This document shows positions 1-8,091 of a stretch of 15,973 nucleotides of DNA, piece by piece. Position 1 is the first letter of the stretch. The number at the start of each line of letters is the position of its first letter. The DNA comes from Flavobacteriales bacterium. GTDB lineage: Bacteria; Bacteroidota; Bacteroidia; Flavobacteriales; BACL11. Location: assembly GCA_018675825.1 (NCBI GenBank), contig JABGXK010000227.1:1-15973 (forward strand). Direction: 5' to 3'. The position numbers were made by a program, and so were the translations under genes. Below the pieces are notes generated by a model, which worked only from the letters and a program-made list of their open reading frames with translations, ran no database searches and had not been told where the DNA came from.

Positions 1-1753
1 TAATTGCTAAATCAAAAAGTGAATTGGCAATTACAGAATTTGATGCTGGTATAACATTATCATTTATTTCCATTTTTCTCGCTACTAACATAGGATCTAA
101 ATCAGAAGTAAAATAAAACATAGAAGAAGTATTGTCATAAAAATGAATGATAGCATACTGCATCATTTTATCAGACAATTGCAACCATTTTTCATCAAAG
201 GTAGCTTCATATAATCTAATAAATGCTGAAATTGTAAGAGAATAATCTTCTAAATAGCCATTAATAGTAGACTTTCCATCTTTATAAGAATGAAATAACT
301 TTCCATCTTTCTGTAATTGGATATCTGCAATAAAATTAGCATTTTTCAAGGCAATATCTAGATGTCTCTTATCTCCAAAGGCCATATAAGCATCAATATA
401 TCCTTTTAACATAAGTGCATTCCAAGAAGTTAATGATTTATCATCTAAACCAGGTCTTGTTCTTTTATCTCTAGCGGACATAAGTATTTTTTTCCACTCC
501 GAAATATTAGTTTCTAAATTAATTACTGAAATCATGTGTTTTTTGGCAATCTCTTCTTTAGATTTTTTTCTAAGCAAAATATAATTATCATGTTCCCAGA
601 GTCCATTATTATTTATATTAAAATAATCCTTAAAAATGTGATAATTATCTTTGATTAATAATCTCAATTCATCTTCTTTCCATATATAAAATTTTCCTTC
701 CTCTCCCTCACTATCAGCATCTAAAGCTGAGTAAAAAGCGCCTGTTTTATCTAACAATTCTCTTTCAATAAATTCTAAACTCTCAAAAACAACTTCTTTA
801 TAAATAGGATTTTTAAATTTTAAATATGCCTCTGAATATAAACTTACTAATTGCCCATTATCATAAAGCATTTTTTCAAAATGTGGAGCTTTCCAAAACT
901 TGTCTACAGAATATCGTGAAAATCCTCCGCCAACCTGATCATAAATACCACCAAAAGCCATCTTATCTAATGTAAGTTCAATATGATCTAATATTTCTTT
1001 ATTATCAGAAAGATGGGCGTGATGTAATAGGAAACTATAAGAATTTGGCATAGGAAATTTAGGAGATCTATTACTTCCTCCATCTAAATTATCAAATTCT
1101 TTAATCCAAGGTGTGACAATATTATCTAAATCACGTAACGAGAATTTTTCTTCTTTAGGGTTTTTTATAACTGTTTCTACTTGCTGGATTCCTTTTGAGA
1201 GTTTTTCTGCAAATTCTAGCACACTCTCTCTATCATTCTGATAAACATTTGCAAGTCCTAAAATTTGTTTTTTCCAATCATTTTTTCTAAAATATGTTCC
1301 TCCCCAGAATGGCCGACCATCTGGAAGAGCTATACAATTAAGAGGCCAACCCCCTCTTTGATTCATAAGCTGAACAGCTGTCATGTATATTTGATCAATA
1401 TCTGGACGTTCTTCTCTATCAACCTTGATGCATATAAAATTATCATTCATGACTTTAGCAATCTCATCATCTTCAAAACTTTCATGTTCCATTACGTGAC
1501 ACCAATGACAAGCAGAATAACCAATACTGATAAGTAATAACTTATCTTGTGCTTTAGCTTTAGCTAATGTTTCTTCATTCCAGGGATACCAATCAACAGG
1601 ATTATGAGCATGCTGTAAAAGATATGGACTAGTTTCGTTAATTAATGAATTAGTATATCTATGAGTCGAATTCATATCTGATTTTTTATTATTTTGACTA
1701 TTACAACTTAATGAGGTTATTATTATAATTAATATTAAATTAATGAATCTCAA
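1..1753 (-). CDS. DUF255 thioredoxin-domain protein (YyaL/SPATA20 type), probable lipoprotein, 3' end cut by window
   Basis: My own reading of the minus strand gives an open frame from position 1753 to the left edge: about 584 residues, no stop. The first domain is the DUF255 thioredoxin-like fold. It has the family signature SPYLLQHAHNPVDWYPW near residues 42-58 and the redox motif CHWC at 82-85, followed by KVDREERPDID. The long C-terminal part matches the (alpha/alpha) barrel-like half of this family (for example FEKMLYDNGQL, DADSEGEEGKFY, LTSWNALML). Family members are usually about 670-750 residues, so roughly 100 or more are missing off the edge. I place the start at TTG 1753-1751, one base after the upstream stop, because it adds a hydrophobic leader and lipobox (LIIIITSLSC, Cys17). 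The alternative ATG at 1675-1673 gives the shorter cytoplasmic form. The biochemical role of the family is not established. Family call is firm; the start is inferred. Confidence 0.88.
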   Translation of the reverse strand, partial: MRFINLILIIIITSLSCNSQNNKKSDMNSTHRYTNSLINETSPYLLQHAHNPVDWYPWNEETLAKAKAQDKLLLISIGYSACHWCHVMEHESFEDDEIAKVMNDNFICIKVDREERPDIDQIYMTAVQLMNQRGGWPLNCIALPDGRPFWGGTYFRKNDWKKQILGLANVYQNDRESVLEFAEKLSKGIQQVETVIKNPKEEKFSLRDLDNIVTPWIKEFDNLDGGSNRSPKFPMPNSYSFLLHHAHLSDNKEILDHIELTLDKMAFGGIYDQVGGGFSRYSVDKFWKAPHFEKMLYDNGQLVSLYSEAYLKFKNPIYKEVVFESLEFIERELLDKTGAFYSALDADSEGEEGKFYIWKEDELRLLIKDNYHIFKDYFNINNNGLWEHDNYILLRKKSKEEIAKKHMISVINLETNISEWKKILMSARDKRTRPGLDDKSLTSWNALMLKGYIDAYMAFGDKRHLDIALKNANFIADIQLQKDGKLFHSYKDGKSTINGYLEDYSLTISAFIRLYEATFDEKWLQLSDKMMQYAIIHFYDNTSSMFYFTSDLDPMLVARKMEINDNVIPASNSVIANSLFDLAI

Positions 1754-1754
1754 A

Positions 1755-3149
1755 TCAATTAGACTTAAACATCTTAGTGAAATTTAAAAAGAAATAAGGA
1801 ATCGTTTCAATACCTTTTAAATAATTAAAGATACCATAATGTTCATTTGGAGAATGAATTGCATCACTATCAAGTCCAAACCCTAATAGAATAGATTTCA
1901 CATGTAATTCTTTTTCAAAAAGAGCAACAATAGGAATACTACCTCCTGCTTTTACAGGAACAGGTTTTTTCCCAAAAGTTTTTTCCATAGCTTGACTAGC
2001 TGCTTTATAAGCTATTATATCTGTAGGAGAAACATATGGTTCTCCACCATGATGAGGAGTTACTTTAACACTAACACTTTTAGGGGCAATATTTTTAAAA
2101 TAATCAGAAAATAATTTAGTTATCTCTTTATCTGATTGATTTGGAACTAACCTCATAGATATCTTAGCAAATGCCTTAGAAGGAATTACTGTCTTGGCTC
2201 CTTCACCAATATAGCCCCCCAAAATACCATTTACATCTAAAGTTGGTCTAATACCTGTTCTCTCCATTGTAGTATAACCCTTCTCTCCATGTATATCAGA
2301 TAATTCTAAAGCATCTTTATAATCTTGCAATGAAAATGGTGCTCGAGCAATTTCTTCACGCTCTTCTTTTGTAAGTTCAATCACATTATTATAAAATCCA
2401 GGAATAGAAATATGGTTATTTGAATCTTTCATAGATGCTATCATTTCACATAATATATTAATAGGATTTGCAACTGCACCACCATAAAGACCAGAATGAA
2501 GGTCTCTATTAGGACCCGTGACTTCAACCTCCAGATAACTTAATCCTTTTAATCCAGTAGTAATTGAAGGGGTTTCATTAGAGAGGATTCCAGTATCTGA
2601 AATTAATATTGCATCACAAGATAGTTTTTGCTTATTTGAAATAACAAAAGTAGATAGATTTTCTGATCCTACCTCCTCCTCTCCTTCAATCATGAATTTA
2701 ACATTACAAGGCAAGTTATCAGTATTAATCATCAACTCAAAAGCTTTAACATGCATATAGAACTGTCCTTTATCATCACACGCTCCTCTTGCAAAAATAG
2801 CCCCCTCTGGATGTGTTTTTGTTTTCCTGATTACTGGATCAAATGGGCCGCTTTCCCAAAGATCTAATGGGTCTGCAGGCTGAACATCGTAATGACCATA
2901 AACTAAAACTGTTGGGAGATTAACATCTATTATTTTCTCACCGTAGACAATAGGGTATCCTGCAGTTGGACATATCTCAATATTTTCCGCGCCTGCATTT
3001 TCTAATGATTTGGCAACCGCTTTTGAGCAATCTAACACATTGTCTTTATACGTCGGGTCAGCACTTATTGATGGTATTTTTAATAACTCTATTAGTTCAT
3101 CAATAAATCTATTTTTATTTTCTTCTATATAATCTTTAATGTTTTTCAT
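1755..3149 (-). CDS. M20-family metallodipeptidase (CNDP/DUG1-like)
   Basis: A 464-residue zinc dipeptidase of the M20 family that hydrolyses short peptides, probably in the cytoplasm since no signal peptide is visible. Metal and catalytic motifs appear in the expected order: YGHYDVQP (His86), RGACDDKGQ (bridging Asp125), EGEEEVGSE (catalytic Glu157/metal Glu158), SDTG (Asp185), and a C-terminal IHSPNEHY holding the last His ligand. The dimerisation-domain signature DLHSGLYGG, with His218, is also present. Length fits the carnosine/Cys-Gly dipeptidase branch (about 450-475 residues). Dipeptide substrate cannot be told from sequence. Its start lies 5 bases after the stop of the phosphoglycerate mutase gene and its stop 1 base before the DUF255 gene, so these three are probably co-transcribed. 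The frame is intact with no missing key residue. Confidence 0.93.
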   Translation of the reverse strand: MKNIKDYIEENKNRFIDELIELLKIPSISADPTYKDNVLDCSKAVAKSLENAGAENIEICPTAGYPIVYGEKIIDVNLPTVLVYGHYDVQPADPLDLWESGPFDPVIRKTKTHPEGAIFARGACDDKGQFYMHVKAFELMINTDNLPCNVKFMIEGEEEVGSENLSTFVISNKQKLSCDAILISDTGILSNETPSITTGLKGLSYLEVEVTGPNRDLHSGLYGGAVANPINILCEMIASMKDSNNHISIPGFYNNVIELTKEEREEIARAPFSLQDYKDALELSDIHGEKGYTTMERTGIRPTLDVNGILGGYIGEGAKTVIPSKAFAKISMRLVPNQSDKEITKLFSDYFKNIAPKSVSVKVTPHHGGEPYVSPTDIIAYKAASQAMEKTFGKKPVPVKAGGSIPIVALFEKELHVKSILLGFGLDSDAIHSPNEHYGIFNYLKGIETIPYFFLNFTKMFKSN

Positions 3150-3154
3150 ATTAT

Positions 3155-4669
3155 TTAAATTAAACTATTACCTGTCATTTCCATTGGTTTTTCTATTCCT
3201 ATTAATTTTAAAATAGTTGGCGCAACATCCGCTAAAATTCCATTATTAATCTTCTTGTATTTTGAATTAACTATAAAACATGGAACGGGATTTAGACTGT
3301 GAGCAGTATTTGGAGATCCATCATTATTTATAGCACAGTCAGCGTTTCCATGATCCGCTATTATTATAATATTATAACACTTCTTTATAGCCTCTTCAAC
3401 AACTTTTTTTGTACACCCATCAACTACTTCAACTGCTTTTTTTATCGCATTGTAATCTCCTGTATGTCCAACCATGTCAGCATTAGCAAAATTCAAACAA
3501 ATAAAGTCAGGAGATATATTTTTAATCTCAGAAATTGTCCTTAAAGTCAGTTTCTCTGCGCTCATTTCTGGTTGCAAGTCATAGGTTGCAACTTTTGGCG
3601 AATCAATCATCAACCTTCTTTCTCCTATAAATTTATTTTCTCTGCCTCCTGAAAAAAAATAAGTCACATGAGGATTTTTTTCTGTTTCAGCTATTCGAGT
3701 TTGGGTTAGTTGATGATTTTGTAAAATCTCACCAAGAGTATTTTTAAGATTATTCTTATCAAAAATTACATTAATATCTTTATAAGAATCATCGTAATTA
3801 GTCATTGTAGTATAATGAATATCTAACTTATGCATATCAAAATCTTTCATGTTTTCTTGAGATAATACCGAAGTAATTTCTCTACACCTATCTGTTCTAA
3901 AATTAAAGCAGATCACTCCATCTCCATTGTTTATTTTAGCAATAGAATTATTATTATTATCTACACATACTGTAGGTAAAATAAACTCATCTGTTATATT
4001 TTTATCATAATAACCTTGAATCTTATCTAAAATATTTTCTGCTTTCTCTCCAACTCCCTTTACCATAGCATCATAAGATTTTTTAATTCTACTCCAACGT
4101 TTATCTCTATCCATAGCGTAATATCTACCAGAGATAGTAGCTATTTTAGCACCAATTAAATTCTTCTCTAATTGTTTAATAAACTTTTTAGCAGATCTTG
4201 GATCACAATCTCTTCCGTCTGTAAATACATGAACGTAAACATTTTTGACATTTTTTTTATTAGCTAATTCACATAACTTATAGAGATGGTTCTGATGAGA
4301 ATGAATAACTCCATCCGAAACTAAACCAATTAAGTGAAGTGAAGATTTATTTTGATTTACATATTCAAAAGATTCGTTTAAACTTTTATTGATTGAAATA
4401 GAGTCATCCTTGCACGCATCGTTAATTTTAACTAAATCTTGATTAACAATTCTTCCTGCACCAATATTTAAATGGCCAACTTCTGAATTCCCCATTTGCC
4501 CATCTGGAAGCCCAACTTTTTCTCCGTCTGTTAAAAGTTCTGAATTAGGACATGTTTTATATAAAGAGTTTATAAAAGGAGTGTCTGCATTATGAATAAC
4601 ATCCGATTTTGATTTATCACCATGACCCCAGCCATCTAAAATAATAAGTAATGTTTTACTAATTTTCAT
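3155..4669 (-). CDS. gpmI: 2,3-bisphosphoglycerate-independent phosphoglycerate mutase
   Basis: A 504-residue, full-length cofactor-independent phosphoglycerate mutase, which interconverts 3- and 2-phosphoglycerate in glycolysis and gluconeogenesis using two divalent metals and a phosphoserine intermediate. The start region ILDGWG carries the first metal aspartate. GQMGNSEVGH at 58-66 contains the nucleophile Ser62. Further family motifs are HVFTDGRDCDPRSA, SGRYYAMDRDKRW, CFNFRTDRCRE, NFANADMVGHTGD and IIIADHGNAD, followed by HSLNPVPCF. These cover both the phosphatase-like and transferase domains, so the gene is complete. It is preceded by a 33-base gap, unusually large for this gene run, that contains a TAnnTTTG box close to the ATG, so it may be transcribed from its own promoter as well as by read-through. 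Assignment is essentially certain. Confidence 0.97.
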   Translation of the reverse strand: MKISKTLLIILDGWGHGDKSKSDVIHNADTPFINSLYKTCPNSELLTDGEKVGLPDGQMGNSEVGHLNIGAGRIVNQDLVKINDACKDDSISINKSLNESFEYVNQNKSSLHLIGLVSDGVIHSHQNHLYKLCELANKKNVKNVYVHVFTDGRDCDPRSAKKFIKQLEKNLIGAKIATISGRYYAMDRDKRWSRIKKSYDAMVKGVGEKAENILDKIQGYYDKNITDEFILPTVCVDNNNNSIAKINNGDGVICFNFRTDRCREITSVLSQENMKDFDMHKLDIHYTTMTNYDDSYKDINVIFDKNNLKNTLGEILQNHQLTQTRIAETEKNPHVTYFFSGGRENKFIGERRLMIDSPKVATYDLQPEMSAEKLTLRTISEIKNISPDFICLNFANADMVGHTGDYNAIKKAVEVVDGCTKKVVEEAIKKCYNIIIIADHGNADCAINNDGSPNTAHSLNPVPCFIVNSKYKKINNGILADVAPTILKLIGIEKPMEMTGNSLI

Positions 4670-4675
4670 CTAAAA

Positions 4676-4683
4676 CAAAGATA
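4676..4683 (-). promoter_or_regulatory. Candidate Bacteroidota -7 promoter box before gpmI
   Basis: The minus strand reads TATCTTTG here, a perfect match to the Bacteroidota -7 consensus TAnnTTTG. It sits in the 33-base gap before phosphoglycerate mutase. Only six bases (TTTTAG) separate it from the ATG, so transcription would begin at or just before the start codon, giving a leaderless or nearly leaderless message. I see no TTTG/TTG at the usual -33 spacing, which weakens the call. Confidence 0.3.
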
Positions 4684-4702
4684 AAGAAAACTAATAGAAT
4701 CC

Positions 4703-5500
4703 TTAATAATAAATAGCTTCGAAAAAACGATCACGCATATTAATGTGTATAGCATTATCCTTACCTAATCTTTCTGGATGAAATTGCACGGCAATCATAA
4801 AAGGATGTATATTCTTATCCATAGCTACCGCCTCAGGCAAACCATCATATGATTTAGCAATTACGTATATCCCCTTTGCAATATCTTTTAATCCTTGATG
4901 ATGCCAAGAATTAACAGAAAATATGGTATCTGCTAATGAAACTTGAGGGAAAATCATAGCTGTATAATCAAAATCCGTAGCCCTTGAAGAATCTGTAAAA
5001 GAAATGAAAGGTGCATTTTTTGCAACAAAGCATTTAACTATCACATTATGCATAACTTCCCCATTATTCCTATGTATTACAAGACCTCCAATTTCAGTTG
5101 GAAGATCTCCATATAATGTTCCACCATGAGCAACATTCATCATTTGCATGCCTCTACAAACACCAATAAGTGGAATCTTCTTTGATAAAGAATAATCAAA
5201 TAATTTCTTTTCTAAAGTGTCTCTACGAAAATCTATCTTCTCACAAAGTTGAAGATTAGAACTATCTCCGTACATTAATGGATTAATATCCTCGCCACCA
5301 GTTAAAACGATACCATCAGCAAGCAATAAAATACTATCTAAATTGCTACAATCATATGCGTTAATAATATTTATATAAGGATCTGACAACCAATTTACAT
5401 AATTAGCTGATGCTTTAGAGAGTATGATTGTCTTGTTTTCTTTTGAATTTTCACAAGAGAAAAAACACGCAACTAGAAATAGGTATACATATATTTTCAT
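4703..5500 (-). CDS. Lipoprotein class-I glutamine-amidotransferase-like peptidase (PuuD / peptidase C26 type)
   Basis: A 265-residue protein with a short signal peptide and lipobox ending FFSC (Cys16), so it should be lipidated and tethered outside the cytoplasm. The rest is a class-I amidotransferase-fold hydrolase. LTGGEDINP is at 67-74. The nucleophile elbow GVCRGMQMMN holds Cys115. NSWHHQGL near 197-204 and QFHPER, with His241 and Glu243, complete the triad. This motif set, especially GGxDxxP and the HHQ segment, is that of gamma-glutamyl-gamma-aminobutyrate hydrolase (PuuD) and related gamma-glutamyl peptidases rather than of biosynthetic amidotransferases. E. coli PuuD is cytoplasmic, so an exported form probably acts on gamma-glutamyl or other peptides in the periplasm; that substrate is inferred. 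It starts 1 base after the DUF4197 stop. Confidence 0.88.
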   Translation of the reverse strand: MKIYVYLFLVACFFSCENSKENKTIILSKASANYVNWLSDPYINIINAYDCSNLDSILLLADGIVLTGGEDINPLMYGDSSNLQLCEKIDFRRDTLEKKLFDYSLSKKIPLIGVCRGMQMMNVAHGGTLYGDLPTEIGGLVIHRNNGEVMHNVIVKCFVAKNAPFISFTDSSRATDFDYTAMIFPQVSLADTIFSVNSWHHQGLKDIAKGIYVIAKSYDGLPEAVAMDKNIHPFMIAVQFHPERLGKDNAIHINMRDRFFEAIYY

Positions 5501-5501
5501 T

Positions 5502-6230
5502 TTATTTAAATATTTTTTTTAATAAACCTGTGACTCTTGCATCTGGGTTATTTCTAATCTCCCCTTCTTTTTCAGCAATTAAGTAAAAAATCCCATCAAT
5601 AGTTTTGATAGTTATATAATCTGATAAATCAAAATCGGCTTTTTTTATAAAAGGTATCTGATTGTATCTTTTTATAATATCATCTAAGAGGTGGTTAACT
5701 CCTGTATTTTCAATTTCCTTTTGAACTATAGGGTAAAATGATTGGTATAAGTTTTTTGAAGATTTATTTCTTAAGTATCTAGTAGCAGAGCTATCATCTC
5801 CATTTAATATTTCAAGTGCATCAGTAAATTTTAGATCATAAACAGCAGTTAGTATAATTGCAGAAGCTTTTACTGAAACATGCTCAGCAGTCATATTAAG
5901 TTTATTTTCAAAATTTAAGATTAGGTCATTAAGGCCTAATTTCAGACAAGCTTTTTTAACGCGAATAATCTCATCAGGAAAAGAAATCTTAATTTTTTTA
6001 TTATTTAAAAACCCTCCTAAACTAGAAGCTTCATGACAAGATTTATTAACTGATATTTTTAAAGCCTCAGTAAGTCCATTCGAAATATCTTTATCTGATT
6101 TATCTATAGGATTGATAAGTTTATCTGCACTTTTGGAAACTTTTTTTAAAAGATCAAGTTGAGCATATGTGCTACTATATGAAAACATTAAAAAAATAAA
6201 AAAACAGAATCTTATGATATATATATTCAT
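5502..6230 (-). CDS. Exported DUF4197 protein
   Basis: A 242-residue protein with an N-terminal signal peptide (hydrophobic residues about 5-18, probable cleavage after TYA at residue 23). The mature part matches the DUF4197 family. After a short Lys/Asp-rich segment comes GLTEALKISVNKS, then a helical body with GGFLNNKKIKISFPDE, the alanine-rich KASAIILTAV, the GDDSSATRYLR segment near 155-165, and a C-terminal ITIKTIDGIFYLIAEKEGEIRNNP followed by LLKKIF. This order and the GDxxAATxYLR-like and T/DGLFxxxAxEExxIRxxP-like signatures are what define the family. No function is established for DUF4197; it is common in Bacteroidota and Gammaproteobacteria envelopes. It sits 4 bases after the MORN gene and 1 base before the lipoprotein peptidase, so it is likely co-transcribed with both. 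Confidence 0.82.
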   Translation of the reverse strand: MNIYIIRFCFFIFLMFSYSSTYAQLDLLKKVSKSADKLINPIDKSDKDISNGLTEALKISVNKSCHEASSLGGFLNNKKIKISFPDEIIRVKKACLKLGLNDLILNFENKLNMTAEHVSVKASAIILTAVYDLKFTDALEILNGDDSSATRYLRNKSSKNLYQSFYPIVQKEIENTGVNHLLDDIIKRYNQIPFIKKADFDLSDYITIKTIDGIFYLIAEKEGEIRNNPDARVTGLLKKIFK

Positions 6231-6234
6231 GAAT

Positions 6235-6627
6235 TTATTTTTTTAATAAACTGCCAAGTTTATATCTAACATTTTTTGAAATCCCTTTATTGTTTGTTAA
6301 TATGCCATTACCATTTTTTTTATCAAATAGAAAATCACCATCATATTTATCTCCATTTTTATAACTAAGTGTTCCATGACCAGAACGCATTCCATTAATA
6401 TAAGAACCATTATAAACATGTCCATAAAAAGAATAATATATTCCTTGACCATGCATTTTTCCATCTAAAAAATAGCCAATATATTTATCTCCATCAACCC
6501 AAGGTCGGTCATCAGTATCTCCGTTTTTCCAAATATATGTACCGAAGCCATTGTGACAATCTCCATCCTCACAGCCACTGAATGAATAAAATGGTATTAA
6601 CAAAAAAATCAGTAGTGTATAACGCAT
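6235..6627 (-). CDS. Small exported MORN-repeat protein
   Basis: A 130-residue protein with a hydrophobic leader (residues about 4-17). The processing site is probably just before or within SGCEDGDC; Cys19 could even be a weak lipobox. The mature part is built of MORN repeats: a degenerate one at about 20-30 (CHNGFGTY), then clear ones at about 49-62 (YIGYFLDGKMHGQG), 72-85 (YNGSYINGMRSGHG) and 95-108 (YDGDFLFDKKNGNG). MORN repeats form beta-hairpin stacks and often mediate membrane or protein contacts; no enzymatic residues are visible. It is the first gene of the left-hand run, downstream of a promoter-like box, and is followed 4 bases later by the DUF4197 gene. The specific role is unknown. 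Confidence 0.82.
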   Translation of the reverse strand: MRYTLLIFLLIPFYSFSGCEDGDCHNGFGTYIWKNGDTDDRPWVDGDKYIGYFLDGKMHGQGIYYSFYGHVYNGSYINGMRSGHGTLSYKNGDKYDGDFLFDKKNGNGILTNNKGISKNVRYKLGSLLKK

Positions 6628-6642
6628 AAATTAATTTTAAAT

Positions 6643-6650
6643 CAAAACTA
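6643..6650 (-). promoter_or_regulatory. Candidate -7 promoter box for the MORN-DUF4197-peptidase gene run
   Basis: The minus strand reads TAGTTTTG, matching TAnnTTTG exactly, 15 bases upstream of the ATG of the MORN-repeat gene and inside the only sizeable intergenic region between the two gene runs. A start of transcription near 6636-6638 would give a leader of roughly ten bases. No convincing TTTG occurs at -33, so this rests on the -7 box and its location. Confidence 0.35.
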
Positions 6651-6700
6651 ATTATAAAATATGGTTTATTAATTAATGATAACTGAAAAATTACACGATT

Positions 6701-6757
6701 ATAAAATTACATTTTATTGCAAAAAAATGTATTTTAGTAGCATAAAATTGCATTTTT
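6701..6757. repeat. Three-arm AT-rich repeat able to form two alternative hairpins
   Basis: Arms 6701-6715 and 6742-6756 are direct repeats, ataaaattRcatttt, differing at one base. An inverted relative lies between them at about 6723-6736. On the plus strand, 6702-6715 pairs with 6724-6736 (13 pairs, one bulged T, 8-base loop). The same middle arm pairs equally well with 6743-6757 (13 pairs, a 1x2 internal loop, 6-base loop). The two foldings exclude each other. The right arm overlaps the stop codon of kmo. Confidence 0.55.
6721..6757 (-). terminator. Probable intrinsic terminator of the kynurenine operon
   Basis: Read on the minus strand, AAAAATG-CA-ATTTTA, loop TGCTAC, TAAAAT-A-CATTTTT forms a stem of 13 pairs with a small internal loop. 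The T-run ending at 6721 completes it. It begins inside the stop codon of kmo (6758-6756), the place expected for the end of the operon. The stem is almost all A-T, so it is weak by E. coli standards, but this fits the base composition of the window. Confidence 0.45.
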
Positions 6758-8090
6758 ACGACAATTTAAGCATTTTTTGCATTATCTCTTCGTTTTTCCA
6801 AATCTCTGAAATATTAGGAATTGACATTATTTGAGACATTAACTTCTCTTGTTTCATTCCAATTTTCCAAGCATCTGAATAAGATATATTAGAAAAAGAA
6901 ACCATACTATACAAGGGTATCCATTTTTCAGGATAGGCTTGAGCAAATTTTTGTTCAATTTTTTTCTGCAACAAAAAATTAGGATCTGCAGTTTTATCTC
7001 GCATAACAATAAAATTATGTAGAGACAAATCCTGAACCCCATCACCATTAGGTTTTCTAATTTTTGAGTATTCACTCAAGCCTTCGAACATATCGTTTTC
7101 ATACTCTCCAATTAATTCATCTAAAACTCTACAATCTTCAAAGCTGGCATTCATTCCTTGACCATAAAAAGGAACTGTGGCATGAGCAGAGTCACCAATA
7201 AGAACACAATAATCCTTAATATGCCAAGGAAAACATTTAAAAACCCCTAATGAGGAAGTTGGATTATTAAAAAACTGATCGACTAAATCTGGAACTAATG
7301 AAGCAAAATCCTTAAATACAGTATTAAAAAATCGTAAAACATCTGAAGATTTAGTTAATTCAGCAAAAGAATCTTTACCCTCAAAAGGAGAGAACAAAGT
7401 ACATGTATAGCTTCCGTTTAAATTTGGTAAAGCGATTAACATAAAATTTCCTCTTGGCCAAATATGAAGAGCATTCTTTTCTATTTTGTGTGTTCCATCA
7501 GCATTAGCCGGTATTAATAGTTCTTTATAGCCATGCTCTATGTAATGTTGGGAGTATTGAAAGCGATCTTGCTTCATCATTTTATTTCTAATTGCTGAAA
7601 AAGCACCATCAGCGCCAACGATCAAATCACAATTTAATTCTATTTTCTTTTTGGTAATAGTATTATTAAAAAATAAAGAAGATGTACTAGTACTAACATC
7701 AGTACATTGGTAATTAAAGAAAATTTTAGCTCCACCCTCTTCAGCTAAGTTCATTAATAAAATATTTAATTCTCCTCTAGGAACAGAGTATATTGCTTGA
7801 TCCTTATTGCCGTAATATTGGTCAGTTAGATTCCCTTCTAAATCATGCATTACTCTTTTAGGCATTGGGATTGCAATCTTTTCAACATAGTGCTCTATTC
7901 CCACTTTTCTAATAGCTGTCCAACCTCTTTCGGACAATGCAAGATTAATTGATCTCCCGGCTATAACAACTGTATCCCTCATATCCGATCTTCTTTCATA
8001 TATTACTACACTATAACCTCTCTTTAGCATATAAAGCGCGCATAGTGAACCCGCCAATCCCGCTCCCACTATTACTATATCTTTTTTCAT
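6756..8090 (-). CDS. kmo: Kynurenine 3-monooxygenase
   Basis: A 444-residue FAD-dependent aromatic hydroxylase that converts L-kynurenine to 3-hydroxykynurenine with NADPH and O2. The Rossmann FAD motif VGAGLAGSL is at 8-16 and RSINLALSERG, characteristic of KMO, at 46-56. YSVPRGELN is at 101-109, IVGADGAFS (the DG motif) at 157-165, and LIGDSAHATVPFYGQGMNASFEDC, the FAD-ribityl GD motif, runs through about 297-320. There is no hydrophobic C-terminal anchor of the kind found in mitochondrial KMO, so a soluble enzyme is expected, as in Pseudomonas. Length is normal for bacterial KMO (about 450-460). It is the last gene of the operon, starting one base after the kynureninase stop, which supports the substrate assignment. 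A terminator-like hairpin overlaps its stop codon. Confidence 0.95.
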   Translation of the reverse strand: MKKDIVIVGAGLAGSLCALYMLKRGYSVVIYERRSDMRDTVVIAGRSINLALSERGWTAIRKVGIEHYVEKIAIPMPKRVMHDLEGNLTDQYYGNKDQAIYSVPRGELNILLMNLAEEGGAKIFFNYQCTDVSTSTSSLFFNNTITKKKIELNCDLIVGADGAFSAIRNKMMKQDRFQYSQHYIEHGYKELLIPANADGTHKIEKNALHIWPRGNFMLIALPNLNGSYTCTLFSPFEGKDSFAELTKSSDVLRFFNTVFKDFASLVPDLVDQFFNNPTSSLGVFKCFPWHIKDYCVLIGDSAHATVPFYGQGMNASFEDCRVLDELIGEYENDMFEGLSEYSKIRKPNGDGVQDLSLHNFIVMRDKTADPNFLLQKKIEQKFAQAYPEKWIPLYSMVSFSNISYSDAWKIGMKQEKLMSQIMSIPNISEIWKNEEIMQKMLKLS

Positions 8091-8091
8091 G

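Noticed and set aside
6854..7075. Small alternative-frame minus-strand frame inside kmo
   Set aside because: It is fully contained in the kmo frame, whose residues match the family through this region.
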